In this document: positions 19,161 to 28,657 of the stretch, in pieces
Layout of the letters: each line of letters begins with the position of its first letter
Position numbering within the stretch: position 1 is the first letter of the stretch
Source: Deltaproteobacteria bacterium
GTDB lineage: Bacteria; Myxococcota_A; Polyangia; Polyangiales; Ga0077539
Assembly (NCBI GenBank): GCA_016704445.1
Contig: JADJAE010000061.1
Span: 3,838-67,837 of the forward strand
Reading direction: 5' to 3'
DNA length: 64,000 nucleotides
Made by a program: the position numbers and the translations under genes
The notes under the pieces: generated by a model
Database searches by the model: none
The model's input: only the letters and a program-made list of their open reading frames with translations
Told to the model about the DNA's origin: nothing

Positions 19161-19668
19161 CGGACGCAATCCGCCGGAGGAGGTCAACGTGATCATCGAG
19201 GTCCCGATCGGGGGCGAGCCGATCAAGTACGAGATGGACAAGGAGGCCGGCACGCTGGTCGTCGACCGCTTCCTCTACACGTCCATGCGCTACCCGGGTA
19301 ACTACGGCTTCATCCCGCACACGCTCTCCGGCGACGGCGATCCCTGCGACGTGATCGTGGCCAACACCCGGGCCATCGTGCCGGGCGCCATCATGAGCGT
19401 GCGCCCGGTGGGCGTGCTGCTGATGGAGGACGAGGCGGGCGGCGACGAGAAGATCGTGGCGGTGCCCTCGAGCAAGGTGTCCAAGCGCTACGACGGCGTG
19501 AGGAGCTACACCGACCTGCCGCAGATCACCCTCGACCAGATTCAGCACTTCTTCGAGCACTACAAAGACCTCGAGCCCGGCAAGTGGGTGAAGGTGCTGC
19601 GCTGGGGAGACGCCGACGAGGCCCGCAGGCTCATCCTCGAAGGGATCGCTCGGGCCGCCGCCCGTTGA
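19153..19668 (+). CDS. ppa: Soluble inorganic pyrophosphatase (family I)
   Basis: It hydrolyses pyrophosphate to phosphate in the cytoplasm, pulling biosynthetic reactions forward. The GTG at 19153 gives 171 residues, the usual bacterial length. Family I landmarks are present: EVNVIIEVPIGG at the start, KYEMDKE, MRYPGNYGFIPHTL, the metal-binding signature DGDPCDV, and HFFEHYKDLEPGKWVKV near the end. A longer upstream frame exists but encodes GC-rich noise and lacks family similarity. The gene is isolated, divergent from the propeller gene, and the window also encodes a membrane pyrophosphatase (32884-34974). Confidence 0.93.
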   Translation: MSIGRNPPEEVNVIIEVPIGGEPIKYEMDKEAGTLVVDRFLYTSMRYPGNYGFIPHTLSGDGDPCDVIVANTRAIVPGAIMSVRPVGVLLMEDEAGGDEKIVAVPSSKVSKRYDGVRSYTDLPQITLDQIQHFFEHYKDLEPGKWVKVLRWGDADEARRLILEGIARAAAR

Positions 19669-19920
19669 CGTCGGTCAAGCCCACGGTCGAGCTGTAGGGA
19701 CAGCCCCAGGCGGACCTCCCCGGGAAACCGTGGGAAGCATGAAACGCAAGGGAATTGAAGCCCGGATGACGTAGCGAGGGGCGCTTGCCGCGGGAGGGCG
19801 GTTGGACGTACCCATGCTCGGTCCGTGGGCATGTGATGTGGTCTTGTCAGGCGCCGTGGGCTCACGGGGAGAACGCCTGATGGACGCGTCGGTGACCGCC
19901 GCGGACATCAGGAGGCTTTC

Positions 19921-22900
19921 ATGAGTTCATCGTGGTTGAGGCAGACACCCTGGCTGGTGTGCACTGCCCTCCTCGCTGCCTGTAGCAGCGACCCCCCCGC
20001 CAGTACGACAGATGTCCCCGTGGTGGAAGACACCGGGATGCCCGTCGACACGGGCACGCCCACAGACACGGGCACCCCCACCGACAGCGGCACGCCGACG
20101 GACACGGGCACGCCCGAGGACACCGTCACGCCGACGGACACGGGCACGCCCGAGGACACCGGCACCGTCACCGACAGCGGCCCGAAGGACACGGGCACGC
20201 CCACCGACACGGGCACGCCCGAAGACGTCGGCGTCGATGCGGGCAACCCCTGCCTCGCCGGGCAGATCCAGTGCGGCGGCACCTGCGTCGACCCGATGAC
20301 CAGCGCCACCAACTGCGGCATGTGCGGCACCGCCTGCGGCGCGACGCAGACCTGCACCGCCGGGGCCTGCGCCTGCGCGACGGGCCAGACCGCGTGCGGC
20401 ACCGGCGCCAGCGCCACCTGCGTCGACGCCCAGTCCGACCGCATGAACTGCGGCGCCTGCGGCATGGCCTGCACCGCGGGCCAGGCCTGCGTGGCCGGCG
20501 CCTGCGTGACCGAGTGCGCCGCGCCCAACGTGCGCTGCGGCACCGGCGCCAGCGCCACCTGCGTCGACACCCAGACCAGCGCCGCCAACTGCGGCTCCTG
20601 CGGCACCGCCTGCGAGGCCGGCCAGGTCTGCACCGCGGGCCGCTGCGGCTGCGCGGGCGGCCAGCTCTCCTGCTCCGGCGCGTGCGTCGACGGGCAGACC
20701 AGCAACGCCAACTGCGGCGACTGCGGCAACGCCTGCGTCGGCGGCTCGACCTGCACCGCGGGCCGCTGCGCCTGCGCGGGCACGCAGCAGCTCTGCGGCA
20801 CCGGCGCCAGCGCCACCTGCATCGACACCCAGTCCAACGCGATGAACTGCGGCGCCTGCGGCAACGCCTGCGCCGCCGGCCAGACCTGCGCCGCCGGCGT
20901 GTGCGTCTGCCCGAGCGGGCAGAGCGCGTGCGGCACCGGCGCCAGCGCCACCTGCGTCGACCTCAACAGCAGCACCGCCAACTGCGGCACCTGCGACAAC
21001 GCCTGCCCCTCGGGCCAGGTCTGCACCACCGGGCGCTGCGCCTGCCCGTCGGGCCAGTCGCTCTGCGGCGGCGTCTGCGTCAACACCGCCACCAGCGTCG
21101 CCAACTGCGGCTCCTGCGGCCGCGCCTGCGGCTCGGCGCAGACCTGCGTCGCCGGTAGCTGCGCCTGCCCGACGGGCCAGACGGCCTGCGGCACGGCGTG
21201 CCTCAACACCCGCACCGACAACGCCAACTGCGGCACCTGCGGCCGCGCGTGCACCGGCGGCCAGACCTGCCAGGCCGGCGCGTGCGCCTGCGCGGCGGGC
21301 CAGACGGCCTGCAGCGGCACCTGCGTCGACACCCGCTCCAACAACGCCAACTGCGGCGCCTGCGGCACCGCGTGCCCGGCGGTGCAGACCTGCCAGGCCG
21401 GCGCGTGCAACTGCGCCCCGGGCCTGACCTTCTGCGGCGGCGCCTGCATCGACGCGCGCACCAGCAACACCAACTGCGGCCGCTGCGGCGTCGTGTGCCC
21501 CGGCACCGCGCCCTGCACCGCGGGCGTCTGCACCGCGGGCCCGCCGCCGAACGACAACCGCACCGGCGCGATCGTCATCAACACCAGCACCCCCACCGCG
21601 ACCGTGGTGGTGAACACCTCCGCGGCGAACAACAGCACCACCGGCTCGTGCGGCTGCACCAGCGCGGCGGGCGGCGGCCGTGACGTGTTCTACACGTTCA
21701 CGCTGACCCAGCAGGAGATCGTCTACGCGGACACGACCTCCGCGGCGGGCATCGACGCCTCGCTGTTCTTCCAGAACAGCGCCGGGGCCAACATCGGCAC
21801 CACCCTCTCGGGCGGCGCGACCTGCAACGACGACGGCGGCCTCGCGGGCTGCGCCTTCGCCAACGGCGCCGACGCGCAGATCGCCGCGCTCCTCCCCGCG
21901 GGCACGTACCACCTCGTCCTCTCGGGCTGCGGCGCGGGCGGCGAGTCGTCGATCCGCTTCCACCACCTCCCGGCCAACAACGTGCTCCAGCGCGTGAGCA
22001 TCACCCCGGGCTCGACGTTCACCACGTCGAACACCCTCGCGGGCACCAGCGGCATCACCGGCGCGTGCTGCTCGTCGGGCCCCGAGGTCACCTACTACGC
22101 CATCTCGTGCCCCAACGCGGCGGCGCTCCCGATGAGCGCGGTCGGTCGTAGCAACGGCCTGACCAACCTCACCCTCGACCAGCGGAGCGCCGCGCGCGCC
22201 CCGGTGGCGGCCTGCGCGGCCAACGCGAGCTGCGGCGCCAACACGACGCTCAACACGACCCTCGCCGCGGGCGCCGGCCTCCACGTGCTCTACGTGGATA
22301 GCTGCTCGGCGGGCGGGCGCTTCGACCTCGGCGTGACCTTCGGCGCCTGCGCCGCGGGCACCACGCTCTGCAACGGCTCCTGCGTCTCCACCGCGACCAA
22401 CAGCGCCCACTGCGGCGCCTGCGGCACGGTCTGCACCGGCGGCCGCTCCTGCGTCGGCGGCTCCTGCGCCTGCCCGGCGGGCACCACCCTCTGCGGCGGC
22501 ACCTGCATCGCCACCACCGGCGACGTCAACAACTGCGGCGGCTGCGGCACCCGCTGCGCCGAGAACCAGACCTGCACCGCGGGCGGCTGCGTCTCGGCGG
22601 TGACGGGCCTGTCGTTCCGCATCGACACGCTCTCCACCGCGGGCTGCGCGGCGATCGAGCACAACGTGACCACCGGCGACGACCGCGGCGGCATCGCCGT
22701 CTCGAACTCTCAGGTGTTCTACACGGGTGACAGCGCCACCGGCCGCTTCGCCCTCGCGAACCTCGCGGGCGGCGCCGGCGTCGGCCGCCAGTACGACGCC
22801 CTCGTGAGCAACCTCCGCACCGGCAAGGTCTTCACCTTCGGCACCAGCGCCACGGTCGCGATGCCCTTCGGCGGCGGCACCGCCACGCACCTCATCGAGA

Positions 22901-24154
22901 TCAGCGGCGCCACCGGCGCCCTGACCAGGACCGCCATCGCGCTCTCGACGCGGATCGCGCTGCCCAGCGGCACCGGCATCTTCTCGGGCTACGACCGCAT
23001 GGGCGTCCACACCGGCTCGCGCTTCTTCCACATCTCGCCACCGGCGTCGTGGCCGACCTCGGCGCGATGCCCAACCCGTCGCGCTTCGGCTGCGAGAGCT
23101 GGGCCTACTGGGGAACGATGGAGTTCTTCGGTGGTCAGCTCTACATCGACTACGTCGCCAACTCGCGGACCATCGCCCGCGCGGCCGTGCCCTCGGGCAC
23201 CGTCACCACCCTCGGCGCGTTCACCAACCTGAGCGACATGTGCTCGTTCACGGTGCAGCCGTCGAACAGCCGCTGGTACTTCCACCACGAGGGCGTCTCG
23301 CAGTTCCGCTCGGGCGACGAGACCATCGGGTACTGCACCGCGGCGTTCAGCTACCCCAACGACACGTTCCGCATCGGGGCGCTCAGCGCCTCGTCGTGCA
23401 GCGCGATCGACCACGGCGGCGTGACCGGCGACGACCGCGGCGGCATCGCCGTGTCGGCGACGAACGTCTTCTACAACGGCGACTCCGCCACCGGCCGCTT
23501 CAGCTCCTCCGACCTCGCCAGCGGCACGGCCCTGACGACGACCCGGCGCAGCTCGACTCGCTCGTGCAGAACCTCCGCACGGGCGCGGTCTACGTCTTCG
23601 GCACGAGCGCCACCGCGGCGCTCGGCCAGGGCGGCACGGCCACGCACCTGCTCGAGGTCGACGGCAACACCGGCGTCCGCACGGGCCGGGTGATCGCCCT
23701 CTCGCAGGCGCTGGCGCTGGGCTCCGGCACCGGCATCTTCTCGGGCTGGGACCGCGTCGTGGTCCTCAATGGCACCCGGGCCTTCGACATCGCGCTGTCC
23801 ACCGGCAGCGTCGTCGACCTGGGCGCCCGGCCCATCCCGGCGCACTTCAGCTGCGAGAGCTGGGCGTTCTGGGGCACCGCGGAGTTCTTCGGCGGTCAGC
23901 TCTACGTCGACTACGTGACCAACTCGAACACCATCTCGCGCATGCAGGTGTCCAACGGGGCGATCTCCACGCTGGCGTCGTTCCCGACCGTCGGCGGCGT
24001 CTCGGGCCTGAGCGACATGTGCTCGTTCACCTTCTCGCCGCAGCGCAACCGCTGGTACTGGCACCACGAGGGTAGCTCTACCCTCCGCGGCAGCCTTGCC
24101 TGCTTCCCCGACGAGAACATCGGCTTCTGCGCCGCCTCGTACACCAACCCCTGA
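19921..24154 (+). CDS. Giant Cys-rich repeat lipoprotein with tandem C-terminal domains (two frame breaks)
   Basis: The start has an AGGAGG site and the signal WLVCTALLAAC. A stalk of TDTGTP/EDTGTP repeats spans about residues 35-105. Ten tandem Cys-rich units of about 40-45 residues follow to near residue 540, then a beta-rich domain (NDNRTGAIVINTST ... DVFYTFTLTQQEIVYADT) like PPC-type surface domains, then two more Cys units. The C-terminal part contains two copies of an approximately 250-residue domain beginning FRIDTLSTAGCAAIEH and FRIGALSASSCSAIDH, each with TGDDRGGIAVS, GDSATGRF and CESWAxWGT-EFFGGQLY motifs. Breaks near 23038 (HIS to ATGVVADLG) and 23537 (LT to DDPAQLDSLVQNL) are one base each. 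The joined protein is about 1410 residues, probably a surface stalk or adhesin. Confidence 0.8.
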
Positions 24155-24304
24155 TCGCTCCCCCTCCGCACCGGCGACCGTCGCGCTCCGCGTGATCGGC
24201 CGCCGGTGAGCCCGGGGCTCCTCTCCCCTCCCAAAGACATCCATCGTCGGTCGCTCGCCTTGCGAGCGCGACCGCGCGCGTTGCGGTAGAGGGACCCCCT
24301 CTCC
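24155..24304. other. Intergenic spacer with a GC hairpin
   Basis: This 150-bp gap holds a perfect 7-bp stem with a 3-nt loop (CGCTCGC CTT GCGAGCG, 24252-24268) set in a longer imperfect palindrome (GGTCGC...GCGACC). It could end transcription of the giant lipoprotein or be a degraded relative of the palindromic repeat family. No U-run follows the stem, so a classic intrinsic terminator is not supported. Confidence 0.35.
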
Positions 24305-27226
24305 GTGCCCCCGCCACGCTCCCCCTTCGACGCCTTGCGCTACGGGCTCCGCGCGCTGGAGGAGATGTCTCGCGCCGAGGCCAGCGTGGTCGCGCCCGCT
24401 CGCACCGACGACCTCGTCTTCGCCCCGCACCCGCTGGTGCGCCCGACCCAGCGCGACGGCGCGGCCCTCTCGCTGCGGCTCTTCTCCGACGGGGCCGACG
24501 ACGCCACGGCCTTCGTGCTCCGCGACGCCGACTCGCTCTCTCTCTCGCCCATCCCCGCCCGCGCCGGGGCCTTCTTCGAGGCCCACCTCGCCGCCCTCGC
24601 GCGAGGCGACGACGACGAGCTGGTGGTGGGCTTCCCGCTGGTGTCCTTCGTCCAGACGGGCCAGCGGCGCACCGCCCCGCTGCTCTTCTGGAGCGGCGCC
24701 CGGGCGACGTGGCGCATCGACGACGCCGACTGGCAGCTACCCCACGGCGCCCGCCTCGGGACCGCCGTGCCCATCCCCACCTCGCTGGTGCTGCGCGCTC
24801 CGGAGCCCGAGGACGATGAGCCCTCGTTCGGGCTCCACGCGGGCCTCTGGAGGCAGCTCCTCGACGTCGACGGCCCGGCCCTCGCGGCCCTCTCCCGCGC
24901 AGGACGAGGGGGCGTCGGAGCCCTGGTGCGAGCGGCCGTGCTCACCCTCACCCGAGGCGTCGAGGAGACCCCCGAGGAGGACCTCGACGACGCCCCGCCC
25001 ACCCGGGATGAGCTGAGGGCGCTGGTCGACGCGGTGCGCGCTCGGGCCTCGGCGAGGCTCTCCCTCCAGGCGCACCCCCACGCGCTCGCCATGCTGCTGC
25101 CGAAGGGCGATCCGACCAGCGGGCTGCGCTCGGAGCTGGCGAGCATCCTCGGTGAGCCGACGCCGAAGAGCGGCCCGCTGGCGGTCTTTCTCGGGGCGAA
25201 GCCCGCGCCCTCGAAGAAGGCCCCGCTCTGGACCCACGGGGCCTCGACCCCGACGCGCTCCCAGGTCGAGGCCGCCATCGCGCTGGAGGGCTCTCTCGAC
25301 CTCGTGGCCCTCTGCGGACCTCCCGGCTGCGGCAAGACCACGCTGCTCCACCACCTGGCGGCGCAGGCCATCGTGTCGCGCGCCCTCGACGACACCTGGG
25401 TGAAGCCCCCCGCGCCGAGCACCCCCTGGGGCCTGGTGGTGACCAGCACCAACAACGCCGCGGTCGACCACGCGCTCGCTCCCTTCGTGGCCTCTCGCGC
25501 GCTCCCGGTGGGGCTGCGCCTCGGCAACCGACGCGCCCTCGCGGAGCTCGCCGCCCCGGCCCTGCGCGCCGCCCTGGAAGCCCTCTCCAGTGACGACGGT
25601 CCTTCCCTCCCGACAGCCCGCGCGGCCTTCGAGGAGCGAGTGCGACCTGCCCGGGAGCACCTTCGCGCCATGGCCGCCCTCGGCCCCGCGAAGGAGCGCC
25701 GGAAGAAGGAGGCCGCGCGCTTGAGGGAGCGCCGTGATGAGCTGCGCCCGCTGCTCGCTCCTCCGCTCATGGAGGTGGACGACGAGGTGCTGCCCGCCCG
25801 GGTGAACGACGCCCGAGGGTCGCTGGGCGCCCACGCCCGCGCCTCGATGCTGCTGGTGGAGCAGCTCACCGGGGGCGGCGATCGGTCGCCCTCGCGCGCC
25901 ATGAAGAAGTGGCGCCAGGCCAACGTGCAGCGGGGGAAGGTGATCCGCCCGGTGCTGGCGAAGCTCGGTCTCGAAGTGCCCTTCGCGGAGCTCGTGGAGG
26001 GAGAAGACATGGTGGCCGCCCTCACCCGGCAGCACGACGCGATGGAGCGCTCTCTCTCGCTCCTCGACGAGGCCGAGCGCTCGCTGCGCGCCCCCGCCCG
26101 GCAGAGGGAGCTCGATCGGGTGGAGTCCGAGCTCACCGCCGCCGAGGCGGGCGACGAGGAGGAGCGCGCTGCGCCGCCGCCTGATCCTTCGCTGGTGGAG
26201 GCGGCGCTGGCGGTGCGGGACGCGTGGGCGAGGGCGCATCGCAAGGTGCTCGCCCCCCGGCTGGAGCAGGCGCTGGGCCTCGTCGGGGACGAGCGCTTCG
26301 TCGCGCGAGGGAGGGCGCTGGCGGAGGTGCTGGCCTCGGTGTCGGCGCTCTTCCCTGTGGCGGGGTGCACGCTGCTCTCGCTGCGCGCGTCCTTCGCGCT
26401 CGACCCTGGGGTGATCGACCGGCTGGTGGTCGACGAGGCGGGGCAGTGCGCGCCGGTGTACACGGTGGCCGCGCTCGCCCGTGCGAGGCGGGCGCTGGTG
26501 ACCGGCGACGTGGCGCAGCTCCCACCGGTGTACACGCTCGACGACCGGCTGGATGCGCGCCTCGCGAGGGGGCTCGACGAGGCCGCGACGGAGCCCTTCC
26601 GCATGGGGGCCTCGGCCACGACCTCGGCGCAGTCGGTGGCCGAGGCGAGGGCGTCGGAGCCGCGCTCGCTCACCGAGCACTTCAGGTCGCAGCCCGAGAT
26701 CGTGACGCTGGCCTCGGCGTGGAGCGGCTACACGCTCGACGTGCGCACGCCACTGCGGTCGCTGGCGCAGGTGTCGCGGCGGCTCACCCGGCCGGTGGCG
26801 GTGCGCGACGTGGCGGGCGTGGGGGAGCGCGCCCCGGAGGGGATCGTCAACGAGGCGGAGGCCGCGAGGGTGGTGGCGCTGGTGGAGGCGCTGATGGTGG
26901 ATGGCGTGGCGGCGCGCGACGTGGCGGTGCTCACGCCCTTCGTGGGGCAGAGCGCGCGCATCGAGCGGGAGCTGCTGCGTCGGGGGCTGGTGCACGACGA
27001 CGGGGTGCTGGTGCGCACGGTGCACAAGCTCCAAGGGGGCGAGCGGCGGGTGGTGGTGTTCTCGGTGACGGCGACGGAGCCGAAGCACCTGCGCTGGCTG
27101 GCCTCGCGGCCGCACCTGCTGCACGTCGCGGCGAGCCGGGCGCAGGATCACCTGGTGGTGTATCTCGACGCGCAGCGAGCGAGGGGCGAGGCGCTGCTGC
27201 GCCCGCTGGTGGAGCTGGCCCGGTGA
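24305..27226 (+). CDS. Superfamily 1 helicase, Upf1/DNA2-like (AAA_11/AAA_12 type)
   Basis: The GTG at 24305 opens a 973-residue protein. About 330 N-terminal residues are not recognised. The SF1 core follows: Walker A GPPGCGKTTLLHH (about 338-350), motif Ia TSTNNAAVDHAL, a long charged coiled-coil insertion (about 440-650, ERRKKEAARLRERRDELRP), Walker B VDEAGQC (about 710), motif III GDVAQLPPVY, motif IV/V region LTPFVGQSARIEREL and TVHKLQGGERRVVVFS, and final SRAQDHLVVYLD. The DEAG box and QLPP are typical of Upf1-like helicases. It acts in the cytoplasm on RNA or DNA; which one is not determined. It stands alone, followed by a repeat-rich spacer. Such helicases sometimes belong to defence systems, but no partner gene is adjacent. 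Confidence 0.85.
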   Translation: MPPPRSPFDALRYGLRALEEMSRAEASVVAPARTDDLVFAPHPLVRPTQRDGAALSLRLFSDGADDATAFVLRDADSLSLSPIPARAGAFFEAHLAALARGDDDELVVGFPLVSFVQTGQRRTAPLLFWSGARATWRIDDADWQLPHGARLGTAVPIPTSLVLRAPEPEDDEPSFGLHAGLWRQLLDVDGPALAALSRAGRGGVGALVRAAVLTLTRGVEETPEEDLDDAPPTRDELRALVDAVRARASARLSLQAHPHALAMLLPKGDPTSGLRSELASILGEPTPKSGPLAVFLGAKPAPSKKAPLWTHGASTPTRSQVEAAIALEGSLDLVALCGPPGCGKTTLLHHLAAQAIVSRALDDTWVKPPAPSTPWGLVVTSTNNAAVDHALAPFVASRALPVGLRLGNRRALAELAAPALRAALEALSSDDGPSLPTARAAFEERVRPAREHLRAMAALGPAKERRKKEAARLRERRDELRPLLAPPLMEVDDEVLPARVNDARGSLGAHARASMLLVEQLTGGGDRSPSRAMKKWRQANVQRGKVIRPVLAKLGLEVPFAELVEGEDMVAALTRQHDAMERSLSLLDEAERSLRAPARQRELDRVESELTAAEAGDEEERAAPPPDPSLVEAALAVRDAWARAHRKVLAPRLEQALGLVGDERFVARGRALAEVLASVSALFPVAGCTLLSLRASFALDPGVIDRLVVDEAGQCAPVYTVAALARARRALVTGDVAQLPPVYTLDDRLDARLARGLDEAATEPFRMGASATTSAQSVAEARASEPRSLTEHFRSQPEIVTLASAWSGYTLDVRTPLRSLAQVSRRLTRPVAVRDVAGVGERAPEGIVNEAEAARVVALVEALMVDGVAARDVAVLTPFVGQSARIERELLRRGLVHDDGVLVRTVHKLQGGERRVVVFSVTATEPKHLRWLASRPHLLHVAASRAQDHLVVYLDAQRARGEALLRPLVELAR

Positions 27227-27279
27227 AGGACGCGGGAGGGAGGAGCGGGAGGAACGCGAGGCGTGAGCGAGGAGCGGTG

Positions 27280-27642
27280 GGGGAGCGACCGCGACGTCAG
27301 CCCAGCGCGCCTCACCGGAGCGGAGCGACGGGGGGACCGCGACGTCACCAGTCGCTGCCTCACCGGAGCGGAGCGACGGGGCGACCGCGAGGTCACCAGT
27401 CGCCGCCTCACCGGAGCGGAGCGACGGGGCGACCGCGGCGCCAGCCCAGTGCGTCACAGCGGCCCTACGCTCCGTAGTCCGAGACCGGTCGAACCCGGTC
27501 CAGTGAAGCCGCTGATTCCACGAGGCCGCATTGAGCTGACGTCGCGGTCGCCCCGTCGCTCCGCTCCGGTGAGGCGGCGACTGGTGACCTCGCGGTCGCC
27601 CCGTCGCTCCGCTCCGGTGAGGCGGCGACTGGTGACGTCGCG
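27280..27642. repeat. Dispersed palindromic repeat, copy 2: tandem units forming a 100-bp inverted repeat
   Basis: Units of about 53 bp carrying CTCACCGGAGCGGAGCGACGGG are arranged in tandem at about 27280-27456 and again in reverse at 27538-27650. The arms 27338-27437 and 27543-27642 are reverse complements over 100 bp with one mismatch, separated by a 105-bp loop. This lies in the 623-bp gap between the helicase and the next gene. Nothing in it looks protein-coding. Such near identity implies recent duplication or inversion, or gene conversion between arms. Confidence 0.75.
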
Positions 27643-27750
27643 GTCGTACCGGGGAGGCGCGCGCCGCGGCGCTCTACTCGACCCATCGGGCCACCGCTCT
27701 ACGAGAGACGCGGAGCCAGCGCAGACGCATGGAATAAATCCGAGACACGC

Positions 27751-27781
27751 TTGACAGGGAGAGAGAGAGAGAGAGTCTAGG
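27751..27781 (+). promoter_or_regulatory. Candidate promoter with a (GA)n spacer
   Basis: A perfect sigma-70 -35 box TTGACA (27751-27756) is followed by a GGGAGAGAGAGAGAGAG dinucleotide run and then TCTAGG as a weak -10. It lies about 70 bp upstream of the ATG at 27850, the first gene of the unrecognised small-protein cluster. The GA run sets the spacing, so slippage could alter promoter strength; that is inference. Confidence 0.4.
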
Positions 27782-27849
27782 GTTGAACGGTCGAGACTCG
27801 ACGTGCTTGGGGCGCGTCGAGCGTCTTCGCACTCGAAAGGGGTCATTCG

Positions 27850-28230
27850 ATGTCACGACTGTTCAACGTCGAGGTGTTCAATCAATCCATCGGCGGCGTG
27901 TCCACCAGCGCGCCGACCTACGTCAGCGGGACGGAGTTCAACGCCTTGCTGGGCAGCGCCGAGAAGCTCAAGGTGCAGATCATCGTCGATGCGATCGCGG
28001 CGGCGAGCACGACGGTCAGCGTGACCTTCGAGTACAACAATGCCATGCAGGACAACACCTGGGCGACTGGCAGCACAGCCACGGTCGCCGTCGCTGCGAT
28101 CGCGGACCTCCCGGCGTCGGGGTTCATGACACTTTCAGCACCTGCCGACCTCGCGGCGTACGGGCGGTTCCGGGTGGGCGCCAACCAGAACGCGACCGTG
28201 CGGATCATCGTCTGCGGGTGGTCGGGCTGA
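27850..28230 (+). CDS. Unknown 126-aa beta-rich protein
   Basis: I do not recognise this protein. It starts at an ATG preceded by AAGGGG. It has no signal peptide and no Cys-rich or charged tracts apart from one Cys near the end (VRIIVCGWSG). Composition is Ala/Thr/Val/Ser-rich with alternating hydrophobic residues (EKLKVQIIVDAIAAASTTVS; SVTFEYNNAMQDN; TATVAVAAIADLPASGFMTL; YGRFRVGANQNATVRIIV), suggesting a compact beta-sandwich. Small phage or particle structural proteins can look like this, but no family match is claimed. It leads a plus-strand cluster with the YEILP-motif genes, 28 bp upstream of the next start. Confidence 0.7.
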   Translation: MSRLFNVEVFNQSIGGVSTSAPTYVSGTEFNALLGSAEKLKVQIIVDAIAAASTTVSVTFEYNNAMQDNTWATGSTATVAVAAIADLPASGFMTLSAPADLAAYGRFRVGANQNATVRIIVCGWSG

Positions 28231-28258
28231 GGCGTAGTCGAGGCACAGGAGGGCGACG

Positions 28259-28657
28259 ATGAAGGCCTACGAGATCCTGCCCGCGGGCATGACCGGCAGC
28301 GCGCTGAAGGGTGGTGGCGACGTGAAGGAGCCGAAGCCGTATGAGATCCTGCCGGGGGCGGGGACCGCGGTGCAGGGTCTCGTAGGATGGATGAAGGGCT
28401 CGTCATCGATCGCCCGTGACGTGGCAAGGCATGGGGCGTTCAGCAAACAGGCAATCGGGCTCCCATACGACCCCCGCGGGGGCGTCGCCGGCTCATGGTG
28501 GCAATTCCGGCCCATTGATGGGGAAGCAACCAAAGTCCTACGAAATCCTGCCGGGGTCGGAGACCACGGCGCAGGGGCACGGAGGGAAGAGCAGCGGGTG
28601 CGGGTGTGGCGGGAGTTGCGGAGGGGAGAGTCCTATCCCCTTCACCGCTTCTGCTAG
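28259..28657 (+). CDS. Unknown small protein with two YEILP motifs
   Basis: The protein opens MKAYEILPAGMTGSALKGGG and, about 20 residues on, repeats the motif as VKEPKPYEILPGAGTAVQG; a GTG at 28322 could start there instead. The middle (about 45-95) contains GLPYDPRGGVAGSWWQF. From 28518 on, the frame overlaps the next gene out of frame, so the last 45 residues (Arg-rich) may be artefact, or a frame change may fuse this gene to the next. No signal peptide or known domain is seen. The sharing of N-terminal YEILP motifs with the downstream gene is the notable feature. Confidence 0.5.
   Translation: MKAYEILPAGMTGSALKGGGDVKEPKPYEILPGAGTAVQGLVGWMKGSSSIARDVARHGAFSKQAIGLPYDPRGGVAGSWWQFRPIDGEATKVLRNPAGVGDHGAGARREEQRVRVWRELRRGESYPLHRFC

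Noticed and set aside
24305..27226. Restriction-type or Cas-type assignment for the SF1 helicase
   Set aside because: The motifs are those of Upf1/DNA2-like helicases and no nuclease motif or partner gene could be identified.
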